Shown in pieces: positions 1 to 7,012 of a stretch of 7,782 bases of DNA (within the stretch, counting starts at the first letter, position 1; each line of letters begins with the position of its first letter). The position numbers and the translations under genes are program-made. Source of the DNA: PGYU01 sp964637845 (GTDB taxonomy: Bacteria > Bacteroidota > Ignavibacteria > Kapaibacteriales > UBA2268). The notes below the pieces were generated by a model. That model searched no databases and was not told the DNA's origin. It was given only the letters and a program-made list of their open reading frames with translations. The stretch lies in assembly GCA_964637845.1 (NCBI GenBank), contig CAZWXI010000113.1, positions 1 through 7,782 of the forward strand, written 5' to 3'.

Positions 1-623
1 CATTGGTCTACGGTAAACAGCGCGGCGCAGCAACTTCCAAATATTCCGAGCACCAGGTGTTCCGGCGCTGGTTTCCCGAACAGAGCACGCTGCGCCAGCC
101 ACATCCGTTTTGCAACAATGCCAATGCTGCCATCCGTCGCGCGGTGTGGGAACAGCACGCCTACGATGAGCTGCTCACCGGCTTGGAAGACCTGGCTTGG
201 GCGCGCTGGGCGCAGAGCCAGGGTTACGGGGTGGCGTATATGGCGGAAGCCGAAGTGGTGCATGTTCACAACGAGACCTGGCGCGGGATATACAACCGCT
301 ACCGCCGAGAGGGAATGGCATTCAAGCAGATCTATCCGCAGGAACACTTCCGCTTTAGTGACTTTTTACGCCTCTGGTTGGGCAATGTGTGGAGCGACTG
401 GCGCACTGCGACTGCCGAAAAAGTGCTCGCCCGTGAATGGGCGAACATCCTTCGCTTCCGGCTGATGCAGTTTTGGGGAACTTACCAGGGTTACCGCCAG
501 TCGGGTCCGTTAACCTGGCAATTGAAGCAAACCTTTTATTATCCCAACTGGAACGGGATGGGGGTTGAGGCGGTTGCCCAGCGCAATGTTCAGCCCATCC
601 GCTACAAGGAGGGGGGTGAATGA
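1..623 (+). CDS. Family 2 glycosyltransferase, C-terminal part (5' end outside window)
   Basis: The frame is open from the left edge, so the start and the N-terminal nucleotide-sugar-binding half are missing. The codon at position 3 is an internal TTG, not a start. About 206 residues remain. The visible part matches the acceptor side of GT-A family 2 enzymes: a CNNANAAIRR stretch (residues 37-46 of the visible part), then GLEDLAWARWAQSQGY (60-75) with the Glu-Asp pair typical of the catalytic-base region, then YMAEAEVVHVHNETW, the usual strand ending in His-x-His. A tail of about 110 residues rich in Trp, Arg and Phe follows and is probably a membrane-associated or accessory segment. Such enzymes add sugars to lipid-linked or surface glycans, and the downstream CMP-sugar synthase gene fits that role. 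The donor sugar cannot be told. The GC-rich codon use matches the next gene and differs sharply from everything after about 950. Confidence 0.85.
   Translation, partial: LVYGKQRGAATSKYSEHQVFRRWFPEQSTLRQPHPFCNNANAAIRRAVWEQHAYDELLTGLEDLAWARWAQSQGYGVAYMAEAEVVHVHNETWRGIYNRYRREGMAFKQIYPQEHFRFSDFLRLWLGNVWSDWRTATAEKVLAREWANILRFRLMQFWGTYQGYRQSGPLTWQLKQTFYYPNWNGMGVEAVAQRNVQPIRYKEGGE
606..612 (+). promoter_or_regulatory. Strong Shine-Dalgarno inside the end of the glycosyltransferase gene
   Basis: AAGGAGG lies 7 bases before the ATG at 620, which is ideal spacing for that ATG. It is 39 bases from the cytidylyltransferase ATG at 652, too far to serve it directly. It therefore points to the short open frame at 620-655, or to an in-frame upstream start of the cytidylyltransferase (GTG at 616 or ATG at 628). 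Confidence 0.5.
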
Positions 624-655
624 AAATATGTGTGTGCAACAGGGAGGTGAAATGA
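620..655 (+). CDS. Possible 11-codon leader peptide linking two genes
   Basis: ATG at 620 opens a frame reading MKICVCNREVK and stopping at TGA 653-655. Its start overlaps the glycosyltransferase stop as ATGA (620-623), and its stop overlaps the cytidylyltransferase start as ATGA (652-655). A strong AAGGAGG sits 7 bases upstream. The arrangement could pass ribosomes from one gene to the next by two rounds of termination and restart. It could equally be chance, since the frame is very short and the peptide resembles nothing I recognise. No transcription attenuator hairpin is obvious around it. Confidence 0.25.
   Translation: MKICVCNREVK
643..647 (+). promoter_or_regulatory. Shine-Dalgarno for the cytidylyltransferase ATG at 652
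   Basis: GGAGG within AGGGAGGTGA lies 4 bases before ATG 652. The spacing is slightly short, but the match is strong. This supports 652 as the start over the in-frame ATG at 628 or GTG at 616, as does the protein beginning only 6 residues before the first conserved beta strand. Confidence 0.6.
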
Positions 656-948
656 CCAAGCCAAAACCAACCATTGTCGCTCTGGTGCCAATGCGCCATC
701 ACTCGGTGCGGGTGGCGGGCAAGAATTACCGCCCGCTGGCGGGTAAGCCATTGTACCAGCACATACTCAATACCTTGCTGGAGACCCCCGAAATCAGCCG
801 GGTGGTGGTGAATACTGACTCGCCGGTGCTGGTAGAGGGGATCGAGCAGCATTTTCCCCAGGTAATGGTCATCCAGCGACCGGCTCACCTGACTGCGGAC
901 ACGGTGCCAATGAATGAGATCCTCATGCACGACTGTGCCCAGGTGGAA
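652..948 (+). pseudogene. Acylneuraminate (CMP-sugar) cytidylyltransferase, N-terminal 99 residues, cut at the junction
   Basis: The product belongs to the cytidylyltransferase family of NeuA, KdsB and PseF, which activates sialic-acid-like or related sugars with CTP for transfer to surface glycans. The N-terminal signature is clear: strand IVALVPMR (residues 8-15), the nucleotide-binding loop HHSVRVAGKN (16-25) in place of the more usual GGSKR-x-P-x-KN, then PLAGKPLYQHIL (28-39), and the VVVNTDSP strand (51-58). Homology continues through TADTVPMNEILMHDCAQVE (81-99) and then stops. The expected next element, a QTHSTNP-type strand, and the remaining half of a protein of about 220-240 residues are absent. 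The frame runs on to a TGA at 1036-1038, but those 30 residues are read from the opposite strand of the AT-rich gene and are not real protein. The gene may be intact in its own genome, because the cut coincides with a suspected assembly join. Confidence 0.85.
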
Positions 949-955
949 GTCCAAC
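940..955. other. Junction between GC-rich and AT-rich DNA (probable chimera breakpoint)
   Basis: Up to about 948 the plus strand encodes a recognisable cytidylyltransferase. From about 949 rightward the minus strand encodes the barrel-like envelope protein. Composition changes from GC-rich to AT-rich within a few bases. Both genes lose their 3' ends here and are joined tail to tail. No target duplication, inverted repeat, tRNA or recombinase gene is visible at the border. The exact base cannot be fixed by eye, because the codons at 943-951 make sense on both sides. Confidence 0.8.
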
Positions 956-1752
956 ACAGAAATTCCAATGCCAAAATAGGGGATGACAGGATATTGAGCT
1001 TCATTTGTAAAATCATTATTTTTAATTTGTGGGCTTGATACAGAATTATAACCTAAAGCTAATCCAAGATAAGTGCGAAAATTTAACCCACCTATTGAGC
1101 CGATATCCAAACTTCCTGATAAATTCAAATATTGCGACGGAAACAGTGAAATACCGACAGAAGGCGTGAAAGTTATATACGGTATATCGGATTTGATGAA
1201 ATATCTTTTGCGGATATATAAAGGTGCTATTCCAACTAATACCTCCTCACCCTTAGCATTTGGAAGAATAAATTCCATACCACTGAACCCGTAAGTCCAA
1301 TCCTGTGAATCTTTGAACCACCTCAATCGCCATTCAAATATTCCTAATCGATATAGTCCGCCCGAAAAAAATTTTGAATCTGTCCCCCGAAAATCATCTC
1401 TAAGATTGGCAAAATCAGGAAATACGCCAAATAATCCCGCTCCGATTTTATTCTTAGATGATGAACCTATGAGCCCTACTCCTTCAAATAAACCAAAGCG
1501 AATGAAGTTTGGATAATGGCGTTCAACCTCATAATTCTGCATGTTTACATCGTGTTCGATTTGTACAACTTTGGACGACGGATAGATGACACCGTTATCT
1601 CTATTCCCTGGATGGTTCACATTCTGCGTTATTACTGTTGTGTCTCGTTTAACATCAGAGAACACATCAGTTTCGGTTCGGGTTATCGAACCGCAACCGA
1701 CGATGGTTATTGTCGTTATGATTATTATAACCGATAAATAGACAGATTTCAT
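946..1752 (-). CDS. Predicted outer-membrane lipoprotein with barrel-like strands, C-terminus missing
   Basis: I do not recognise a named family. Residues 1-20 form a signal peptide: MK, a run of Ile, Val and Thr, then a lipobox ending IVGC with Cys20, so acylation and envelope placement are likely. A polar stretch (about 22-80) follows, rich in Asp, Asn and Thr. From about 82 the sequence alternates hydrophobic and polar residues with Gly and aromatic turns, for example GIFEWRLRWF (137-146), VLVGIAPLYIRKRYF (171-185), YITFTPSVGISLFPSQY (192-208) and FRTYLGLALGYNSV (225-238), as outer-membrane beta-barrels do. The start ATG overlaps the upstream stop as ATGA, so the gene is translationally coupled to the FAH-family gene. 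Reliable sequence ends near residue 269 (GIGISVLDF). The open frame continues leftward to about 355, but that part is antisense to the cytidylyltransferase and is an artefact of the join. The missing natural end is probably short, since the last strand looks near-terminal. Confidence 0.75.
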
Positions 1753-2408
1753 GATATTGTTACGTTTAAATCAACTAAATCATTCAGTTTTGCTCTTATT
1801 TTGTCGCCACTTTTTACTTGTCCTACACCTTCTGGGGTTCCGGTGAATATGGCATCGCCTGCTCTCAGTGAAAATATGTCGGACAAAAAGGCAATAAGAT
1901 TTTCAATGCTTCGCTCCATTTCACTCGTTGAACCCGTTTGCTTCAAAATGCCGTTTACCCATAAATTCAATTCAAAATATGGGACTTGTCTAAACATTGA
2001 TGCCGGAACTATTTTCGACAAAGGTGCTGAATGTTTGAAACCTTTGCAGATAGCCCAAGGTTTGCCTTCAGATTTTGCTTTATTCTGCAAATCTCTTAAT
2101 GTTAAATCAATGCCGACAGCGTAGCCGGCTATTACGTTCAATACATTGTCGGCTGATATGTTTTCGCAATCCTTACCTATAACGACAACAAGTTCAACCT
2201 CATGATGCACATTTTCAGAGATTCCGGGCAAGCTGATACTTTCTCCGTCGTTAACGAGAGCCGCAGGCGGCTTTATGAACACAGTAGGATCGGGCGAGAC
2301 CGGCGAGTTCATTTCTTTGGCATGCTTTGCATAATTCTGTCCGATACAATAGAATGTACCTATTTCCATTGTTCTGCCATCTGTAAAAATTAATTGTTTT
2401 CTACCCAC
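1749..2408 (-). CDS. FAHD1/YcgM-like fumarylacetoacetate hydrolase family enzyme
   Basis: The 219-residue protein has the length and layout of E. coli YcgM and human FAHD1. Visible residues include the lid-helix motif YCIGQNYAKHAKEM, with a His29-Glu32 pair equivalent to the FAHD1 catalytic dyad. The metal site HHEVEL gives Glu70 and Glu72, and Asp101 in GIDLTLRDLQ completes it. Lys122 lies in CKGFKHSAPL, and the signature loop TGTPEGVG spans 189-196. The family binds Mg2+ or Mn2+ and acts on small 2-keto acids; reported activities include acylpyruvate hydrolysis, oxaloacetate decarboxylation and oxaloacetate tautomerisation. Which applies here cannot be told, but cytoplasmic keto-acid metabolism or metabolite repair is the sensible call. 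The start is taken as GTG 2408, because AGAGG lies 9 bases upstream and the extra residues fit the family's N-terminal strand. The alternative is ATG at 2369, 13 codons later. The gene begins 12 bases after the PBP stop and overlaps the next gene by 4 bases. Confidence 0.88.
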   Translation of the reverse strand: MGRKQLIFTDGRTMEIGTFYCIGQNYAKHAKEMNSPVSPDPTVFIKPPAALVNDGESISLPGISENVHHEVELVVVIGKDCENISADNVLNVIAGYAVGIDLTLRDLQNKAKSEGKPWAICKGFKHSAPLSKIVPASMFRQVPYFELNLWVNGILKQTGSTSEMERSIENLIAFLSDIFSLRAGDAIFTGTPEGVGQVKSGDKIRAKLNDLVDLNVTIS

Positions 2409-2417
2409 TTCACAGTA

Positions 2418-2422
2418 CCTCT
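2418..2422 (-). promoter_or_regulatory. Shine-Dalgarno favouring the GTG start at 2408
   Basis: On the minus strand AGAGG lies 9 bases before GTG 2408 and overlaps the TAG stop of the penicillin-binding protein gene (2421-2423). The internal ATG at 2369 has no comparable sequence, so this site decides for the GTG start and suggests coupling to the preceding gene. Confidence 0.5.
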
Positions 2423-4661
2423 AATTATTTCTTCTGGTTGGCAATTCAGGCAAAACGGCACCGTTTCGTATTTCTTGGCGATTAATTGTAGGAAATGTCA
2501 TAATTGCACTTCTAATTTTCTCCTTTTGAAGTTGAGTCAATGGGTAGGGTAGTGGATATTCAGCGATAGAATCATTTGTTTTCTTGAAAGTAAATGTTTT
2601 TTCACGATACGGCAAACTTATATCGCCATAGATTTTAGCCATCAATTTGCCCCAAATCGGAGCAGCTGAACGCCCTCCATAGCCTTCCGAACCAATCGGG
2701 TCGAACGTAATTCGTTTGTCGCCGAAGCCAAGCCAAATGCCGGCAACAAGTTGTGGAGTATATCCAACAAACCATGCATCTGCGGCATCATTTGTTGTTC
2801 CAGTTTTACCTGCGGCATCAATATCGTTGAAAACACTTCTTACCGCTCTTGAAGCTGTACCCGCATTGACCACTCGTTCGAGCATATATGTCATTTGATT
2901 TGCAATTGCGGGCTCCATAGATTTTGACATGTTTACAAACCTCGGTTTCTGCTTAATTACCATACCGTGCTTATCTTCTATTATATTCAAATAATATGGG
3001 GGGACATGTATTCCATCATACACGAATGAGCCGTAAGCTGATGCAAGTTCCAATGGTTCAACGTCGCCGCCTGCTCCAAGTGATATTGCAGGAACTGAAC
3101 TCAAAGGCGAAGTTATGCCCATCCGTCGAGATAAATTGACTACCTCAACTGGAGTTGTAATCGAAGTGACCAATCTCGCAGAAACTGTATTAATAGATAC
3201 TCGTAAGGCATCGGTTAGTGTTGTTTTATCTCCGGGTCCGCAGTTCCCCGTGCCTTTCGGTGCCCAAATCTCACCTGTTTCAGTAACGTATTCAAATGGT
3301 CCACATTCTACTTGTGTTTCGGGAGTATATCCCTTCATTAAAGCACTGGCATATATAAGTGGTTTGTATGCTGAACCGGGTTGTCGTCGTATTTGCTTTG
3401 CATGGTTTAGTGAGTACTTGGCGGCGGGATTCTCCTGCATAGATTTTGGCGATGCACCAACCAATGCCAAAATCGCACCATTGGCCGGGTCAATTACCAC
3501 GAGACCTACTTGAATGGTGGTGGAGATGTTCTTAACGGAATCAACAAAATTTTTGTCATTGAGCAGCCTTGCCTGAATAATTACCTTTTCCTTGTCATCA
3601 GCTACTGTATATTCTGCATTTTCTCTAACTGCTTTAAGCAATAGCTCGCCTAATAATTTTTTGTTTCTGTTCCAGTTCCATCTGCGACTAAAGCTCGCTT
3701 GGAGTTCTTTCAGATGCTCTTCTACGGCTTCATTTGCATATTTCTGAATTTTGGAATTCAACGTCGTATGAATTGTCAAACCATCTCGATACAAATCATA
3801 TTCACGCATAGAATTGTCACGAGACAGTTCTTGTCTAATCATTTCGACAAAATGCGGAGCACTTTGAGTGCCTAAGTGCATGCGTTTTCTAAGTCCTGAT
3901 TTATCGCCGACAAAGACATTTAAAGGTTCTTTCCGCGATTCAGTAAACTGTGAAGCTGTTATATATCTTTGCTCATACATGAGTTTAAGCACTAAATTCC
4001 GTCTATATAAAGCTCTTTCGGAATGTGTTATGGGGTCATAATTAGCGGGTGCTTTGAGCATAGCTACCAATAAAGCACATTCGGCTAATGTTAATTCATG
4101 CGGATGCTTATCAAAAAAAGTATGAGCTGCCACTTGTATTCCGTAAGCACCTCTGCCATAATTCACGGTATTTATGTACATTTCCAGAATTTCTTCTTTG
4201 GTATATGTTTGCTCAATTTTTATTGATATAAATGCTTCCCTTATTTTTCGCTCAAAAGATACATCTCGATTTAAAAATAAGTTCCTTGCCAATTGCATTG
4301 TTATTGTCGAAGCGCCTTCACGGTCACCATAGATTACTCTTTTGATGAAAGCATTCATGACGCGGGCAGAATGAACACCCCAGTGCGAATAAAACTTCTT
4401 ATCTTCAGTTGCTATCAGTGCATTTATGAATTGCTTCGGGATGCTGTCGTATGCCATGTTCACGCGGCGGTCTATGAAAAAATGGTCTAACAGCACTCCA
4501 TCAGCACTTAAAATTCTCGTAGCCAAATTTGTCTTAGGGTTTTCCAACTGCTCTAGCGAAGGCAAGCCGTGTGATACCACATTTCTTACGTATAAAGCAA
4601 TACTTAATGTAGCCAGAATCATCAAAAGGCATAAAATAATAAGTAAATGTAAAGGCTTCAT
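2421..4661 (-). CDS. Bifunctional class A penicillin-binding protein (PBP1A type)
   Basis: This inner-membrane enzyme polymerises lipid II into glycan strands and cross-links the stem peptides in the periplasm. The 746 residues show a short cytoplasmic start and a signal anchor (about 5-24), then a GT51 glycosyltransferase domain (about 48-225). Its motifs are ATEDKKFYSHWGV (84-96, catalytic Glu86), GASTITMQLARNLFL (116-130), the helix from RKIREA through NTVNYGRGAYG (138-174, second Glu150), and LAECALLVAMLKAPANYDP (192-210). A linker (about 226-385) leads to the transpeptidase domain with Ser430-Ala-Tyr-Lys433 as the SxxK motif, Ser489-Ile-Asn491 as SxN and Lys619-Thr-Gly621 as KTG. All catalytic motifs are intact, so both activities are expected. 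In the second GT51 motif Met replaces the first of the two usual glutamines, which I take as normal lineage variation. The C-terminal tail (about 685-746) is short and basic. The start ATG lies 3 bases after the stop of the OmpA lipoprotein gene and has no Shine-Dalgarno, so translation probably depends on coupling. Confidence 0.95.
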   Translation of the reverse strand: MKPLHLLIILCLLMILATLSIALYVRNVVSHGLPSLEQLENPKTNLATRILSADGVLLDHFFIDRRVNMAYDSIPKQFINALIATEDKKFYSHWGVHSARVMNAFIKRVIYGDREGASTITMQLARNLFLNRDVSFERKIREAFISIKIEQTYTKEEILEMYINTVNYGRGAYGIQVAAHTFFDKHPHELTLAECALLVAMLKAPANYDPITHSERALYRRNLVLKLMYEQRYITASQFTESRKEPLNVFVGDKSGLRKRMHLGTQSAPHFVEMIRQELSRDNSMREYDLYRDGLTIHTTLNSKIQKYANEAVEEHLKELQASFSRRWNWNRNKKLLGELLLKAVRENAEYTVADDKEKVIIQARLLNDKNFVDSVKNISTTIQVGLVVIDPANGAILALVGASPKSMQENPAAKYSLNHAKQIRRQPGSAYKPLIYASALMKGYTPETQVECGPFEYVTETGEIWAPKGTGNCGPGDKTTLTDALRVSINTVSARLVTSITTPVEVVNLSRRMGITSPLSSVPAISLGAGGDVEPLELASAYGSFVYDGIHVPPYYLNIIEDKHGMVIKQKPRFVNMSKSMEPAIANQMTYMLERVVNAGTASRAVRSVFNDIDAAGKTGTTNDAADAWFVGYTPQLVAGIWLGFGDKRITFDPIGSEGYGGRSAAPIWGKLMAKIYGDISLPYREKTFTFKKTNDSIAEYPLPYPLTQLQKEKIRSAIMTFPTINRQEIRNGAVLPELPTRRNN

Positions 4662-4664
4662 ATT

Positions 4665-6386
4665 CTATTTATAATATTTTTCGATAACTACTCTTCTCAA
4701 TCTCTTACGATAAGTATCAATACCTTCATCCCTGCGTCTTTCAAGCATTTCTATTTCGCCTGCTGAACGTCCGATTAGTATGTTTCTCGGGACATTTCGT
4801 TTAACTAATTCACCAATGATGAATTCTACCCTACGAAGCCCAAGTGACATATTGTATTCGTCCGTTCCAATATCGTCAGTATGACCGACGAGTATGACTT
4901 TATCTATTTTATCGGGCGCCAGTAAAATATTCTCCGTAACCAAATCAAGCTCTTCCTGCCATGTGCGTGCTGTTTCAACTCCATTGCTGTCCAAAGTATG
5001 TTTGTAAGGGTTTTTGTATTCATCAAGCGGGAAATTTATTCTGATTATTCCGCTTTGAGGCAGGTAGAAATCAAGGTTTATTGTATTTATACCATCATCG
5101 GTCAATAATATTCTTTTTGTATCGAAATAATAGCCCGGTTTCTGAACTGTAATCTCGTATTCGGTATCTGTCAACAGTTTTAACTCAAAATGACCATGTA
5201 AATCTGAAAATAGACTTATTTCCGATTTTTCATAAGCTATCCTACGTACAACCAACAATACTGAGTCAATAAGTAAATTAGTGGTTTGGTCGAATATTCT
5301 GCCACGAATTATTAGTTCCTTTTTTATGTCGGCTTCGACTTCTGGCACTGATGTAATCAAATCTTGAGTCAATTTATCTTCTTCATATTTAAAAGCTCTG
5401 AATTTAACCCAAATATTGAAGTTCATGGCTCTGTTAGTTTGAAGCGGTTGATTAGACGCATAGTAAAAAGTATCATTGTCATATTTTGCAGGCGAAAACT
5501 CATCATGAACAGTGTTTATAGGTTGACCGACATTTTCAGCCTTAGAAAAAAGCTCACGGAGGTTTGCACCATTTGACATTACTTTACTGCAAAAATCATC
5601 ATCGAGCTTACTTTTGAATATATCGTATCCACCTACGTTCTCTCTGCCGTTCGAGGCAAAATAGAGGTGTTTATTTTCCTTATCTATGAAAGGTGTCAGT
5701 TCATCACAATGAGTATTTATATTTTCTCCAATGTTGATTGGCGCAGTATAACTATCTTCGTTGATTTTTATACTTAGGAATATATCAGTACCGCCGTAAC
5801 TTGTATCATGCGATGAAGCAAAAACAAGCACTTGTCCATTGCAGGCCAAACATGGATGCGAAAGCCAACCGTCGTGCGGGTCGAAATTTTTGAACTTCAA
5901 CTCATGTCCGAGTTCTACATTACTGCCATCAGATATTGCAGTACGCAGACGAGATTTTCCGAATTCAGAACCTTTGGGTGATACAGACAATACCACATCA
6001 CCGGCCATGAATGTCGGAAATCCCGAATGATGAATAACGTCAGGGAGCATATTTTGTTCAATATCAAAGTGATTAACAGCTTTCCTATTTAATTGAAATA
6101 TAGAAGTCTGAAGATGACCTTGAGTTAAATATGATTTAGCACTTTCGTCAAAATGAATCCCAAATTCATCTGACCCGGTTGATAAGCCTTGAACAGGCTG
6201 AATTCTATAATAGAAACCGTTAACATCAAAAAAAGCTCTTGTCGTATCATTGTTTATTTTACCTGAATAAATTATCGGCTTGCAAATTAAGATTTCTTTC
6301 GGACAGTCGGGTAACTTCAAGTTGGTCAAACCTACTTGACAGCCATACAATCCAATGATAAAACATATGAAAATTAATAATTTCAA
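4665..6386 (-). CDS. OmpA-like lipoprotein with PD40 propeller repeats
   Basis: The 573-residue protein is predicted to sit in the outer membrane and bind peptidoglycan. A 15-residue signal ends in the lipobox LYGC (Cys16). Residues about 175-330 carry PD40/WD40-like propeller strands: LVFASSHDTSYGGTDIFLS, LYFASNGRENVGGYDIF and FYYASN with NFNIWV. There is also an internal repeat, NIGENINTHCDELTPF and NVGQPINTVHDEFSPA (from 218 and 286). Residues about 357-443 look like a carboxypeptidase-regulatory beta-sandwich (RGRIFDQTTNLLIDSV, then DLHGHFELKL). Residues about 447-570 form the OmpA C-terminal domain, with Asp504 in GHTDDIGTDEYN and Arg519, the pair that in the Pal/OmpA family contacts diaminopimelate. 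This architecture is common in Bacteroidota and relatives. The start is TTG 6386: an in-frame TGA directly precedes it and no later ATG keeps the signal peptide. A GGGG run 5 bases upstream is a weak ribosome site. The gene follows aat by 15 bases and precedes the PBP by 3, so a role in wall synthesis or anchoring is plausible. It resembles PorE of type IX secretion in part, but TPRs are absent. Confidence 0.87.
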   Translation of the reverse strand: MKLLIFICFIIGLYGCQVGLTNLKLPDCPKEILICKPIIYSGKINNDTTRAFFDVNGFYYRIQPVQGLSTGSDEFGIHFDESAKSYLTQGHLQTSIFQLNRKAVNHFDIEQNMLPDVIHHSGFPTFMAGDVVLSVSPKGSEFGKSRLRTAISDGSNVELGHELKFKNFDPHDGWLSHPCLACNGQVLVFASSHDTSYGGTDIFLSIKINEDSYTAPINIGENINTHCDELTPFIDKENKHLYFASNGRENVGGYDIFKSKLDDDFCSKVMSNGANLRELFSKAENVGQPINTVHDEFSPAKYDNDTFYYASNQPLQTNRAMNFNIWVKFRAFKYEEDKLTQDLITSVPEVEADIKKELIIRGRIFDQTTNLLIDSVLLVVRRIAYEKSEISLFSDLHGHFELKLLTDTEYEITVQKPGYYFDTKRILLTDDGINTINLDFYLPQSGIIRINFPLDEYKNPYKHTLDSNGVETARTWQEELDLVTENILLAPDKIDKVILVGHTDDIGTDEYNMSLGLRRVEFIIGELVKRNVPRNILIGRSAGEIEMLERRRDEGIDTYRKRLRRVVIEKYYK

Positions 6387-6401
6387 TCAAACCCCAAATA
6401 T

Positions 6402-6986
6402 TTATTCATCTACAAAATTAACAGGAATTTCGATAGCTTTTCTAAGAATTTTCAGATATTGTATTCGAGGTATTTCTATTGCACCAAGTAGTGCAGTGTG
6501 GTGATTGATATATTGGGTATCAAGTAGCATGAAATTTCGTGATTTGATATGATTTACCAAATAATAAAATGCTGATTTTGATGCATCTGGGACGTGATTG
6601 AACATAGATTCACCAAAGAAAGCCGCTCCGATTGACACACCGTAGAGACCTCCAACCATTTTATTGTCATTCCATGTTTCTACTGAATGAGCATAACCTA
6701 TGTTGTGTAATTGAACGAAAGCGGCTATTATTTCATCAGATATCCAAGTATCTTCTCTATCAGCACAAAGCGTAATGACCTTTTTGAAGTCTTTATTGAT
6801 GCTGAAACTAAAATTGTTTTTATTGATACTTTGCTTTATCGAGCGCGGAGTTTTTATTTTATCCAATGGAAAAATGGCTCTCGGGTCAGGCGAATGCCAA
6901 TAAATGTTGCCATCGTAAGAGTCAGCCATCGGAAAATAGCCTTCCTTATATGCTCTTACAAGCAACTCCGGACCAAAAAAAATCAT
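6402..6986 (-). CDS. aat: Leucyl/phenylalanyl-tRNA-protein transferase
   Basis: This cytoplasmic enzyme moves Leu or Phe from charged tRNA to proteins with N-terminal Arg or Lys, marking them for ClpS and ClpAP degradation (bacterial N-degron pathway). The 194 residues hold the family's order of motifs: LLVRAYKEGYFPM (8-20), YWHSPDPRAIFPL (29-41), INKDFKKVITLCA then TWISDEII (63-87), LHNIGYAHSVETW (93-105), GGLYGVSIGAAFFGESMF (112-129), DASKSAF (134-140) and LLDTQYINHHTALLGAIEIPR (154-174, divided here only for reference). Glu126 in GESMF and Asp156 in LDTQ correspond to residues implicated in the E. coli enzyme. It is about 40 residues shorter than E. coli Aat (234), lacking mainly N-terminal sequence, as is usual for short forms. 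ATG 6986 is the natural start, although no Shine-Dalgarno is visible in the 26-base gap after the transaldolase gene. The protein otherwise looks complete. Confidence 0.95.
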   Translation of the reverse strand: MIFFGPELLVRAYKEGYFPMADSYDGNIYWHSPDPRAIFPLDKIKTPRSIKQSINKNNFSFSINKDFKKVITLCADREDTWISDEIIAAFVQLHNIGYAHSVETWNDNKMVGGLYGVSIGAAFFGESMFNHVPDASKSAFYYLVNHIKSRNFMLLDTQYINHHTALLGAIEIPRIQYLKILRKAIEIPVNFVDE

Positions 6987-7012
6987 TTATTATGCTTAAA
7001 CTTAATGAATTC

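Noticed and set aside
565..1038. A complete 157-residue cytidylyltransferase
   Set aside because: The end after about 948 reads the wrong strand of the AT-rich gene, and the upstream extension before 652 lies inside the glycosyltransferase gene. The family needs about 220 residues or more.
1073..1737. Plus-strand open frames opposite the lipoprotein gene
   Set aside because: They lack ribosome sites and recognisable motifs, and lie opposite a gene with signal peptide, coupling and strand pattern. They are shadows.
355..1752. A single 465-residue lipoprotein on the minus strand
   Set aside because: Residues after about 269 are the antisense of the cytidylyltransferase and glycosyltransferase genes, with changed composition and no barrel pattern. 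The long frame is a by-product of the join.
2421..4661. Loss of function in the PBP glycosyltransferase domain because Met replaces Gln in STITMQ
   Set aside because: The catalytic glutamates and all other GT51 motifs are present, and this substitution is familiar in PBP1A-like proteins of Bacteroidota.
4665..6386. PorE of the type IX secretion system
   Set aside because: PD40, carboxypeptidase-regulatory and OmpA parts agree, but no tetratricopeptide repeats are visible and no type IX secretion gene is nearby. The architecture is shared by many other OmpA-family lipoproteins.
6387..7012. Intrinsic terminators between the minus-strand genes
   Set aside because: The gaps are 3-26 bases and hold no GC-rich hairpin followed by a T run, so read-through is expected.
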